Of a stretch of DNA of 8,370 nt, positions 1-5,652 are shown in pieces. Under the pieces are notes generated by a model. It was not told the origin of the DNA. It worked only from the letters and a program-made list of their open reading frames with translations, and ran no database searches. The position numbers and the translations under genes are program-made. Numbering within the stretch: the stretch's first letter is position 1; each line of letters starts with the position of its first letter. The stretch comes from Desulfovibrio sp. (GTDB taxonomy: Bacteria; Desulfobacterota; Desulfovibrionia; Desulfovibrionales; Desulfovibrionaceae): positions 1-8,370 of the forward strand of contig JALHHV010000264.1 of NCBI GenBank assembly GCA_022837365.1, written 5' to 3'.

Positions 1-2
1 CC

Positions 3-902
3 GGCGCGCGCGAGGCGCTGTCCCGCGCCGTCAGCCACAACCTGGAAACGCTGAAGCCCGGCCGCTGCCGCTACGGCTTCCTGCTGAACGACAAGGGCGG
101 CATCCTGGACGACCTCATCGTCTACTGCCTGGCAGAGGACGACTATATGCTGGTGGTCAACGGCGCCTGCACGGAAGGCGACTTCGCCGCCCTGCGCTCC
201 CGCCTGCCCGGCGCGCTGGTCTTCGAGGACATTTCCGCCCGCACCGCCAAGCTCGACCTGCAAGGGCCGAAATCGTTCGACGTGCTGGAAGCGGTGCTGG
301 GCGAAAGCTTCCGCGACCTGCCCTACTTCGGCTTCCGCTCCGTGACCTTCGGCGGCGCGCCGCTGCTGGTCAGCCGCACCGGCTACACCGGCGAACTGGG
401 CGTGGAACTGTACCTGCCCTGGGACAAGGCCGAACCCTTGTGGACCGCCCTGTTGGCCGACGAGCGCGTGAAGCCCGCGGGCCTCGGCGCGCGCGACACC
501 CTGCGCCTGGAAGTGGGCCTGCCCCTGTACGGCCACGACCTGGACGACACCCACACCCCGGCGGAAGCGGGCTACGCCGCCATGCTGACCAACCCCGCCG
601 ACTACGTGGGCAAGGGCGCGGACCGCGACGTGCGCGAGCCGTTGGTGGCGCTGTCCATTCCCGGCCGCCGCAGCGCCCGCCACGGCGACGTGGTGGCCCT
701 GCCCGACGGCACCGAGGTGGGCGTGGTGACCAGCGGATCGTTCGCGCCGTCGCTGGGCTATGCCGTGGCCCTGGCCCGCGTGGCCGCCGCCCATGCCGAG
801 ACCCCGGCCTTCGTGGTCAAGGCCGCCAGGGTGGAACTGGAAGCCACCCGCGCGGGGCTGCCGTTCTATACGCAGGGAACTGCGCGCGCGAAGCTGATCT
901 AG
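3..902 (+). CDS. gcvT: Aminomethyltransferase (glycine cleavage system T protein), 5'-truncated
   Basis: T protein of the cytoplasmic glycine cleavage complex. It takes the aminomethyl group from lipoylated H protein and, with tetrahydrofolate, releases ammonia and forms 5,10-methylene-THF. The reading frame is open from base 3, so the first in-frame ATG (147) is internal; 299 residues are visible and, against about 360 for the family, roughly 60 N-terminal residues lie outside the window. Visible family signatures are GGILDDLIVY (with the conserved folate-site Asp), LVVN, RTGYTGELGVELY, and GLGARDTLRLEVGLPLYGHDLD, followed by the C-terminal barrel ending KARVELEATRAGLPFY. The stop is TAG at 900-902. 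A long imperfect palindrome begins right at the stop. Family assignment is firm. Whether other gcv genes lie upstream cannot be seen. Confidence 0.95.
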   Translation, partial: GAREALSRAVSHNLETLKPGRCRYGFLLNDKGGILDDLIVYCLAEDDYMLVVNGACTEGDFAALRSRLPGALVFEDISARTAKLDLQGPKSFDVLEAVLGESFRDLPYFGFRSVTFGGAPLLVSRTGYTGELGVELYLPWDKAEPLWTALLADERVKPAGLGARDTLRLEVGLPLYGHDLDDTHTPAEAGYAAMLTNPADYVGKGADRDVREPLVALSIPGRRSARHGDVVALPDGTEVGVVTSGSFAPSLGYAVALARVAAAHAETPAFVVKAARVELEATRAGLPFYTQGTARAKLI

Positions 903-1028
903 CGCGCGGCGTCTTTTTCCTGCTGGCTTCGTCAAACGCTGCCTGCCAGTTCGGTCACGTACGCAAAAAGTACGCTCCCTTCTGGCAGGCGCGTTTTCCT
1001 TGCCAGCAGAAAAAATCCTGCCGCGCGC
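902..1028. repeat. Long gapped imperfect palindrome between gcvT and rsmE
   Basis: Two arms of about 48 nt (902-949 and 982-1028) are inverted copies in blocks. GCGCGCGGC at 902-910 pairs with 1020-1028. The T run 914-918 pairs with the A run 1010-1015. CTGCTGGC at 920-927 pairs with 1002-1009. AAACGC at 934-939 pairs with 991-996. GCCTGCCAG at 941-949 pairs with 982-990. That is about 37 base pairs. The 32-nt centre carries a second small dyad, CGTAC(958-962)...GTACG(970-974), around GCAAAAA. As RNA it would fold into one very stable hairpin at the gcvT 3' end. Because the T run lies inside the 5' arm rather than after the stem, it is not a standard intrinsic terminator, though it could still act as a 3' end or mRNA stabiliser. 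It may be a dispersed intergenic element. Confidence 0.8.
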
Positions 1029-1079
1029 CACGTTGTGCCGGAACCTCGCCAATCCTTCCCACTTCCCCGGAGCCACGCC

Positions 1080-1799
1080 ATGCGCACCTTTTTCCTGCCG
1101 CCCGAACGCTGGGCCGAACCGTACCTGCTCGACGGGCAGGAGGCCCGCCATCTGGTCAAGGTGGTGCGGGTGCGCGAGGGCGACACGGTGCGCCTGCTGG
1201 ACGGCCGGGGACGCGAGGGCCAATTCCGGGTCACGGCCACGGAAAAGGCCCTGGTGCGTCTTGAACCGCTGTCCGTCACCGAGCATCCGGCCCCGGCATC
1301 GCAAGCGGTGCTGGCCATGGGCTGGGGCAAGGAGGTGCGGCGCGGCTGGCTGATGGAAAAGGCGGTGGAACTGGAGGCGGGCGGCGTCTGGCTGTGGCAG
1401 GCCGAGCGCAGCCAGTCGCGCGTGCCTGGGGAAACCCGCGAATCGTGGCGCGCCCAGATGGAGGCCGGGGCCAAGCAGAGCCGCAACCCGTGGCTGCCGG
1501 AACTGCGCACCCTGCCCGGCGGCGTGGCCGAACTGGCCGAAGCCAGCCGCGATTTCGCCAAACGGTTCATCCTGTGGGAAGGCGACACCGGCGGCGTGCT
1601 GCTGGGTGCCGGGGACCTCGGCCAGCCGGGGCGCACCCTGTTCGTGGTGGGGCCGGAGGGCGGCTTTTCCGACCGCGAGGTGGCTGTCCTGCTGGAATCC
1701 GGCATGCAGGCGGTCAGCCTTGGCGACCGCGTGCTGCGCTGGGAAACGGCGGCCATGCTCTGCCTGGGGCTGCACTGGTGGGCCCGGCAGGGGCGATAG
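1080..1799 (+). CDS. rsmE: 16S rRNA (uracil(1498)-N(3))-methyltransferase RsmE
   Basis: SPOUT-class, SAM-dependent enzyme that methylates N3 of U1498 in 16S rRNA on the assembled 30S subunit. It has 239 residues, close to the family norm of about 240. The N-terminal PUA-like part (about 1-70) includes EARHLVKVVRVREGDTV. The trefoil-knot SPOUT domain follows, with the SAM-site motif VVGPEGGFSDRE (189-200) and the knot motif LGDRVLRWETA (214-224), the RsmE hallmark LGxRxLRxETA. I chose ATG 1080 because GGAG at 1069-1072 sits 7 nt upstream and the protein then begins MRTFFLPPERW as in the family. An in-frame GTG at 1035 would add 15 unconserved residues and reach close to the palindrome. It is separated from rarA by 155 bp. 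Confidence 0.95.
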   Translation: MRTFFLPPERWAEPYLLDGQEARHLVKVVRVREGDTVRLLDGRGREGQFRVTATEKALVRLEPLSVTEHPAPASQAVLAMGWGKEVRRGWLMEKAVELEAGGVWLWQAERSQSRVPGETRESWRAQMEAGAKQSRNPWLPELRTLPGGVAELAEASRDFAKRFILWEGDTGGVLLGAGDLGQPGRTLFVVGPEGGFSDREVAVLLESGMQAVSLGDRVLRWETAAMLCLGLHWWARQGR

Positions 1800-1954
1800 G
1801 CCCGGCGTTTCTTTCCGGCGGGCCCGGACGACACCTGCACACCCCTGTCCCGAGCCGCGCACCCGCCTTTTCCTCGCGCGGCGGGCCTGATACACAGGAC
1901 TCCAGGCGCATCCTTATCGTCTTCTTGCCCGGCCACATTTCCGGAGACCATGAC

Positions 1955-3136
1955 GTGACCCTGAAGCAGCCCCTGCCGGAGCGCATCCGGCCCAGCACCC
2001 TCGACGGCTTCGTGGGCCAGACCCACCTTACGCCGCGCATTGCCGCATTGCTGCGCGCCGAACGGCTGCCCAGCCTGCTGCTGTTCGGCCCTCCGGGATG
2101 CGGCAAGTCCACGCTGGCCCTGCTGCTGGCCAACGCCCACGGCACCAAGGTGCTGCGCCTCAGCGCGCCCGAGGCCGGGTTGCAGCAGTTGCGCCGCTCG
2201 CTGTCCGGAGTGGATGTGCTGGTGCTGGACGAGTTGCACCGCTTCTCCAAGGCGCAGCAGGACTTTTTCCTGCCCATCCTGGAAAGCGGCGAAATCACCA
2301 TGATCGCCACCACCACCGAGAATCCGTCGTTCAGCGTGACCCGCCAGCTGCTCTCGCGGCTGCACGTCATGCGCCTGCGCCCGCTGGGCCGCGAAGAACT
2401 GATGGAACTGGGGCGGTGCGGCGGCGCGGCGCAAGAAGCTCCGCTGGACGAGGACGTGCTGGACTTCCTGTCCGGCATGGCCCACGGCGACGCCCGCGCC
2501 ATGCTGAACCTGGTGGAGTATGTGGCCGGGCTGCCCGCCGACAACCGGGGCCTCGACGCCGTGCGCGCGGCCATGCCCGAGATTGTCAGCCGCCACGACA
2601 AGGACGGCGACAGCCACTACGAACTGGCCTCGGCGCTCATCAAGTCCATTCGCGGCAGCGACCCGGACGCGGCGCTGTACTACCTGGCCTGCCTGCTGGA
2701 AGGTGGCGAGGACCCGCGCTTCGTCTGCCGCAGACTCATTCTTTCCGCATCCGAGGACGTGGGCCTGGCCGACCCCCAGGCCCTGCCGCTGGCCGTGGCC
2801 TGCCAGCAGGCTGTGGAGTTCACGGGCATGCCGGAAGGGTTCATCCCCATGGCGGAAACCGTGGTGTACCTGGCGCTGGCCCGCAAGAGCAATTCCAGCT
2901 ACGCCGCCTATATCAACGCCCTGCGCGAGGTGAAGTTGAACGGCCCGCAGCCGGTGCCCATGCACCTGCGCAACGCCGCCACCAAGCTGCAAAAGGACTG
3001 GGGCTACGGCAAGGGCTACAAGTACCCCCACAACTACCCCGACGGCTGGATCCAGCCCAAGGAACACGGGGACGAGCAGCGGTTGACCAACTGGTGGCGC
3101 AGGCTGGCCCGCCAGCGCAAGCCGCGTCCGGAATAG
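1955..3136 (+). CDS. rarA: Replication-associated recombination protein A, AAA+ ATPase (RarA/MgsA/WRNIP1 family)
   Basis: AAA+ ATPase of the clamp-loader clade that acts at stalled or damaged replication forks. Its 393 residues show Walker A GPPGCGKST (45-53), Walker B VLVLDELHRF (88-97) followed by the family signature SKAQQDFFLPILESGEI, sensor 1 IATTTENPSF (117-126), an LLSR arginine-finger candidate (R135), sensor 2 GDARAMLN, and the C-terminal tetramerisation domain (HYELASALIKSIRGSDPDAALYY, SEDVGLADP, WGYGKGYKYPHNYPDGW). The start is GTG 1955: GGAG at 1943-1946 is 8 nt upstream and the protein opens TLKQPLPERIRPSTLDGFVGQ as expected. The ATG at 1950 is out of frame and stops after two codons. 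It is shorter than E. coli RarA (447 aa from memory), partly through a compressed segment between the Walker motifs. The next gene starts 54 bp downstream. Confidence 0.95.
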   Translation: MTLKQPLPERIRPSTLDGFVGQTHLTPRIAALLRAERLPSLLLFGPPGCGKSTLALLLANAHGTKVLRLSAPEAGLQQLRRSLSGVDVLVLDELHRFSKAQQDFFLPILESGEITMIATTTENPSFSVTRQLLSRLHVMRLRPLGREELMELGRCGGAAQEAPLDEDVLDFLSGMAHGDARAMLNLVEYVAGLPADNRGLDAVRAAMPEIVSRHDKDGDSHYELASALIKSIRGSDPDAALYYLACLLEGGEDPRFVCRRLILSASEDVGLADPQALPLAVACQQAVEFTGMPEGFIPMAETVVYLALARKSNSSYAAYINALREVKLNGPQPVPMHLRNAATKLQKDWGYGKGYKYPHNYPDGWIQPKEHGDEQRLTNWWRRLARQRKPRPE

Positions 3137-3190
3137 CACCGCCACGCCTGCCGCCAAGGCTGCGGCAACACGAAACCACCGGAACCACCC

Positions 3191-3862
3191 ATGCCCGAAA
3201 CCATGCCGCGCTACTCCATCGTCACCCCCAGCCGGGGCGACCGCCCGGTGGCCCTGGGCCTTGCCATCGACAGCGTGCGCACGGCCATGGAACAGGCCGG
3301 GCTGTCCCCGGCCGACGTGGAAATGCTGGTGGGCTTCGACGGCGTGAAGGGCGAACGGGTGCGGCCGGACGCCTTCGTGCGCTGGTACGACTTCCGGCCC
3401 GACAAGGACTACGGCAACGCCATCCGCAACGGCCTGATGCGCGCCGCGCGCGGCCGCCGCATCCTGTTCCTGGACGACGACAACTCGCTGACGCCGGACG
3501 CCTTCCTCATATACGAAGCATACCCGGACGCGGACCTGCTCATCGCCCGCATCGACGTGAGCCGGGCGCACAAGGCTCCCTACCTGCCGGTTATCGAGGA
3601 AGGCCGCGACCCGGTGTGGCAAAGCAACATCGACCCGCTGTGCCTGTGCCTGACCCGCGAACTGGCGGTGGTGCGCTGCGGCGGCTGGCAGGGCCGCAGC
3701 TACGAGGCGGACTACCGCAACATGCTGCGTTACTACCGCCGCGCCCGCAGCGTGCAGTTCACCGACCGCACCGTGGGCATCTACGATTCCGGACGGGGTC
3801 TGGACGAGGGCGGCCTGAACTTCCGTCAAGTGAAGAAGGAACAGGAGACCGCCGCCTCCTGA
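3191..3862 (+). CDS. Small glycosyltransferase-like protein (GT2/GT-A fold)
   Basis: Predicted cytoplasmic protein of 223 residues resembling a minimal GT-A family 2 glycosyltransferase, which would move a sugar from a nucleotide donor. The N-terminus RYSIVTPSRGDRPVALGLAIDSV (7-29) is the usual first beta strand and nucleotide-binding loop. LVGFDG follows, then LFLDDDNSLTPDAF (92-105), whose D95-D97 is the metal-binding DxD candidate. A later segment, VVRCGGWQGRSYEADYRNMLRY, fits the acceptor side with an E-x-D-Y possible base. No signal peptide or membrane helix is visible. GGAA at 3181-3184 is a weak RBS 6 nt before ATG 3191; ATG 3203 is a possible alternative. It follows rarA by 54 bp. No polysaccharide genes are adjacent, so donor and acceptor are unknown. 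The fold call is reasonable, the specific function is not. Confidence 0.75.
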   Translation: MPETMPRYSIVTPSRGDRPVALGLAIDSVRTAMEQAGLSPADVEMLVGFDGVKGERVRPDAFVRWYDFRPDKDYGNAIRNGLMRAARGRRILFLDDDNSLTPDAFLIYEAYPDADLLIARIDVSRAHKAPYLPVIEEGRDPVWQSNIDPLCLCLTRELAVVRCGGWQGRSYEADYRNMLRYYRRARSVQFTDRTVGIYDSGRGLDEGGLNFRQVKKEQETAAS

Positions 3863-4020
3863 CGGCGGACGGGCCCTGCCCGCTCCCCCCGCCCGCGCAG
3901 CCTGCACAAAGGTATTTCCCTTTCTTTACCGCCGGGATATACGGCGTTGCAGCGCACGCCCTCTCCGCCGGGCACCGCGCACGCACCACACGACCAGCAA
4001 GACCGCAAGGGATACGCCAC

Positions 4021-4848
4021 ATGACCGACGCCATCGTTCCCGCGCCCGACATGCCCGTGCCGTTCACCGGCGACGCATATACCACCCCGGCCGACGCGGC
4101 GGGTCCCATAGCCCGGCTGTTCCCGACGCTGGCCTATTACCCCGTGATGGCGGGTATCGTGCGCCGCGCGGCGGCTTCGGCGCTGCGGGGCGACTATCCC
4201 CCGGCGGCATGGGTGGGCAGCAGCCTGGAGGTGGTCCGGGCGCTGGAACGCACCGGCGTGCGCCTGCGCATCGAAGGCATGGACCACTTCACGCGGCTGG
4301 AGGGGCCGTGCGTGTTCGTGGGCAACCACATGAGCACGCTGGAAACCTTCGTGCTGCCCTCCATCATCCAGCCGCACAAGGACGTGACCTTCGTGGTCAA
4401 GCAGAGCCTGGCCGACTACCCCGTCTTCAAGCACGTGCTGCGCACGCGCGACCCCATCACCGTGGGCCGCGTGAACCCGCGCGACGACCTTGCCGCCGTG
4501 CTGGAAGGCGGCGAGGAACGGCTGAGGCGGGGCATCTCCATCATCATCTTTCCGCAGGCCACCCGCAGCGACGCCCTGGATCCCAAGACCTTCAACTCCA
4601 TCGGCGTCAAGCTGGCGCGCCGCGCTGGCGTGCCGGTGGTGCCGCTGGCCCTGAAAACCGATGCCTGGGGCACCGGCTGGCCCATCAAGGACTTCGGCCC
4701 CATCCGCCCCCAGCGCACGGTGCACTTCCGCTTTGCCGCCCCGCTTGCCGTCACCGGCAGCGGCAAGGACGAGCAGGCGGCCGTGTACGCCTTCATAGAA
4801 GGGTGCCTTGCCGAGTGGCGGAACGAAATTCGCGCCATTTCGTCCTGA
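4021..4848 (+). CDS. PlsC-like lysophospholipid / 1-acyl-glycerol-3-phosphate acyltransferase family protein
   Basis: Member of the LPLAT family, which transfers fatty acyl groups to a lysophospholipid or glycerolipid at the inner membrane; 275 residues. The four usual blocks are recognisable. Block I is VGNHMSTLE (N102 H103 ... E108), where most enzymes have HX4D. A central V-K-Q-S-L and L-R-T-R-D-P-I-T-V-G-R region follows. Block III is IIIFPQATRS (F177-S183), where most have FPEGTRS. Block IV is VPVVPLAL (204-211). The segment around 34-57 is moderately hydrophobic, but I see no clear membrane helix. Start ATG 4021 is backed by AAGGGA at 4007-4012, 8 nt upstream. The gene lies 158 bp after the glycosyltransferase. 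The two motif changes (D to E, EG to QA) mean activity should be checked rather than assumed; substrate is unknown. Confidence 0.88.
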   Translation: MTDAIVPAPDMPVPFTGDAYTTPADAAGPIARLFPTLAYYPVMAGIVRRAAASALRGDYPPAAWVGSSLEVVRALERTGVRLRIEGMDHFTRLEGPCVFVGNHMSTLETFVLPSIIQPHKDVTFVVKQSLADYPVFKHVLRTRDPITVGRVNPRDDLAAVLEGGEERLRRGISIIIFPQATRSDALDPKTFNSIGVKLARRAGVPVVPLALKTDAWGTGWPIKDFGPIRPQRTVHFRFAAPLAVTGSGKDEQAAVYAFIEGCLAEWRNEIRAISS

Positions 4849-4862
4849 CAGGAATTGAAGTG

Positions 4863-4891
4863 TTGACACCTGGCCGGGGTGGTACTATTGT
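4863..4891 (+). promoter_or_regulatory. Sigma-70-type promoter downstream of the acyltransferase
   Basis: A perfect -35 TTGACA (4863-4868), a 17-nt spacer and -10 TATTGT (4886-4891, 4 of 6 consensus bases). It begins 15 bp after the acyltransferase stop. Transcription would start near 4898 with no gene until a terminator at 5005-5034. Confidence 0.7.
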
Positions 4892-4897
4892 CTCCTT

Positions 4898-5034
4898 GCA
4901 CTGATTGATTGCCCAGTCAGCTTAGGGCGTGATCTGCACCATCCACCCTCCGGTATGCACCTACCGGTCAAGCTCTCCTGGCATCAGTACACTCCTCTCC
5001 GAGGCGGCTCCCTTTTACGGGAGCCGTCTTGTTT
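4898..5034 (+). ncRNA. Candidate small RNA 1 (about 137 nt)
   Basis: Inferred transcript from the TTGACA/TATTGT promoter to an intrinsic terminator. Inside it are a hairpin CCGGTA-TGCACC-TACCGG (4950-4967) and possible short pairing of GCCC (4911-4914) with GGGC (4925-4928). I could not match it to 6S, SRP, tmRNA or RNase P RNA by their conserved motifs. A 59-codon frame from ATG 4955 runs through the terminator and has no ribosome binding site, so I favour a non-coding product. An alternative is a 5' leader that is usually terminated and occasionally reads through. Confidence 0.5.
5005..5034 (+). terminator. Rho-independent terminator of candidate small RNA 1
   Basis: Perfect stem CGGCTCCC (5005-5012) / GGGAGCCG (5019-5026), loop TTTTAC, then TCTTGTTT (5027-5034). 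Outer bases extend the pairing with one G-U. It could also end acyltransferase transcripts. Confidence 0.85.
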
Positions 5035-5130
5035 GATGAGCCAGCCTAAAAGCGGCCCGCTCACCGTACAAGCGCTGCTGCCCCCTGTCATGGTACCACG
5101 CCAGCCGCCTGGCGGCATACCCCACCGCCC

Positions 5131-5159
5131 TTGACGCGCCGCACCCGCGATGCTAGCTT
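5131..5159 (+). promoter_or_regulatory. Candidate sigma-70 promoter of the second small unit
   Basis: -35 TTGACG (5131-5136), 17-nt spacer, -10 TAGCTT (5154-5159) preceded by TGC. The -10 is only 3 of 6. Support comes from a perfect operator-like dyad over the predicted start, a strong terminator downstream, and a similarly built promoter at 6873-6901 on the other strand. Confidence 0.5.
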
Positions 5160-5180
5160 TTGTTTGCTTGGCCAAACAAA
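5159..5180. promoter_or_regulatory. Operator-like perfect dyad at the predicted start site
   Basis: Perfect 8-bp inverted repeat TTTGTTTG (5159-5166), spacer CTTGGC, CAAACAAA (5173-5180), with an inner palindrome TTGGCCAA (5168-5175). It overlaps the end of the -10 and the expected start (about 5166). A protein bound here would block transcription, as TetR-type repressors commonly do on dyads of this length. The TetR gene at 5653 is the natural candidate but nothing in the sequence proves it. Confidence 0.55.
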
Positions 5181-5301
5181 CCGGCCCGACGCACTCCGCC
5201 TGCCTCCTTCACGCTTTCCTGGACAGGTACGTCGGTTCCCTCGGTGCGCAAGGTGAGCAACGCTCACGAGACGGCCCCATTGTGGGGCCGTCTTCGTTTT
5301 T
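5166..5301 (+). ncRNA. Candidate small RNA 2 (about 136 nt)
   Basis: Inferred transcript between the promoter at 5131-5159 and a strong terminator. It contains hairpin GTGAGC-AAC-GCTCAC (5253-5267) directly abutting the terminator stem (5269-5293). No frame with a usable RBS is seen. It shares a layout and a short TCCTGG...CAG..GTAC motif with candidate 1 (4976-4990 versus 5217-5230). It could instead be an attenuated leader for the TetR gene. Confidence 0.45.
5269..5301 (+). terminator. Strong rho-independent terminator of candidate small RNA 2
   Basis: Eleven-bp perfect stem AGACGGCCCCA (5269-5279), loop TTG, TGGGGCCGTCT (5283-5293), followed by TCGTTTTT (5294-5301). Confidence 0.92.
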
Positions 5302-5321
5302 GCAGCATCCGGCCGCCGGAG

Positions 5322-5346
5322 TGACCAATTCACATTGGATTGGTCA
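5322..5346. promoter_or_regulatory. Nested operator-like inverted repeat
   Basis: TGACCAAT (5322-5329) and ATTGGTCA (5339-5346) form a perfect 8-bp dyad with a 9-nt spacer. A second ATTGG copy (5334-5338) makes an alternative, tighter dyad CCAAT-TCAC-ATTGG (5325-5338). There is no T run after it, so it is not a terminator. It may be a binding site or a switchable hairpin. Confidence 0.4.
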
Positions 5347-5407
5347 ACCATTCAGCAATATGCCTTCTGCATGCGTACCGCCAATGCAACATTTCCGAGG
5401 AATCTAG

Positions 5408-5482
5408 TTGACAAAACCCGCGCCAACCTTTTCACTGTGCGCACAGGCGGCGTTGACTGCCACATGCATGTTAAGCTACACA
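5408..5482 (+). promoter_or_regulatory. Two weak candidate promoters for the TetR gene
   Basis: First: perfect -35 TTGACA (5408-5413), 17-nt spacer, -10 TTCACT (5431-5436). Second: TTGACT (5453-5458), 18-nt spacer, TACACA (5477-5482), with the 10-bp palindrome ACATGCATGT (5462-5471) in its spacer. Both -10 boxes match only 3 of 6 positions, so the choice is uncertain. Either gives a leader of about 165-210 nt. Confidence 0.35.
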
Positions 5483-5490
5483 GATGCAGC

Positions 5491-5565
5491 CCTTCGCAAC
5501 CCCTCGCCGGGCCGACAGCGAAGGCACAAGTGTTCCCGGTGTTCCGTCGGGTGCGGGTCCGACGG
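5491..5565 (+). other. Hairpins in the TetR leader
   Basis: CCTTCGC (5491-5497) pairs with GCGAAGG (5518-5524), and CCGTCGG (5544-5550) pairs with CCGACGG (5559-5565), which is followed by TTCTTCTG. The second resembles a weak terminator and could attenuate TetR expression. This is structure seen in the sequence; function is inferred. Confidence 0.35.
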
Positions 5566-5587
5566 TTCTTCTGCGGCTCCACGACGA

Positions 5588-5625
5588 GCATCCGGCCAGC
5601 CGGATGCGGAGCCCCTGTATATACA
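5588..5625. promoter_or_regulatory. Palindromes just upstream of the TetR gene, possible autoregulatory sites
   Basis: GCATCCGGC (5588-5596), CA, GCCGGATGC (5599-5607) is a 9+9 bp dyad within 20 bp. TGTATATACA (5616-5625) is a perfect 10-bp palindrome. They lie 28-65 bp before the start codon, where TetR-family repressors often bind their own control region. The two are unrelated in sequence to each other and to the dyad at 5159-5180, so at most one is likely to be the TetR site. Confidence 0.4.
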
Positions 5626-5652
5626 CCTCAAGCACTACCACGGGCCGTTGAC

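Larger units (their letters stand above)
4849..5652 (+). other. 800-bp region without a convincing protein gene
   Basis: No reading frame here has a good ribosome binding site or family-like sequence. The region instead contains two promoter/terminator pairs (4863-5034 and 5131-5301), an operator-like dyad at 5159-5180, a nested dyad at 5322-5346, candidate promoters near 5408 and 5453, and hairpins and palindromes up to the TetR start. The piece 5035-5090 shows nothing I can name. At 5092-5121 there is a bulged dyad including GCCGCC-T-GGCGGC (5104-5116) just upstream of the second -35. Confidence 0.7.

Noticed and set aside
1394..1954. In-frame upstream extension of rarA
   Set aside because: It overlaps rsmE out of frame. 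GTG 1955 has an RBS and gives the family N-terminus.
1950..1958. Mini-frame ATG-ACG-TGA overlapping the rarA start
   Set aside because: It is only 3 nt from the GGAG, too close to be initiated well, and is probably chance.
932..3907. Open frame of 991 codons on the minus strand opposite rsmE, rarA and the glycosyltransferase
   Set aside because: It is antisense to three clear family members. Its composition (His/Gln/Ala/Val/Arg-rich) is the usual shadow of GC-rich codons, and no motif is recognisable.
2098..4020. Long in-frame upstream extension of the acyltransferase frame through rarA and the glycosyltransferase
   Set aside because: The translation is Arg/Pro/Gly-rich shadow sequence. The real start at 4021 has a good RBS and the family N-terminus.
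4955..5134. 59-codon ORF from ATG 4955
   Set aside because: No Shine-Dalgarno, Pro-rich random-looking translation, and it crosses a strong terminator.
5335..5652. In-frame N-terminal extension of the TetR protein
   Set aside because: The translated stretch has no domain character and runs across candidate promoters and palindromes. TetR helix 1 begins right after ATG 5653.
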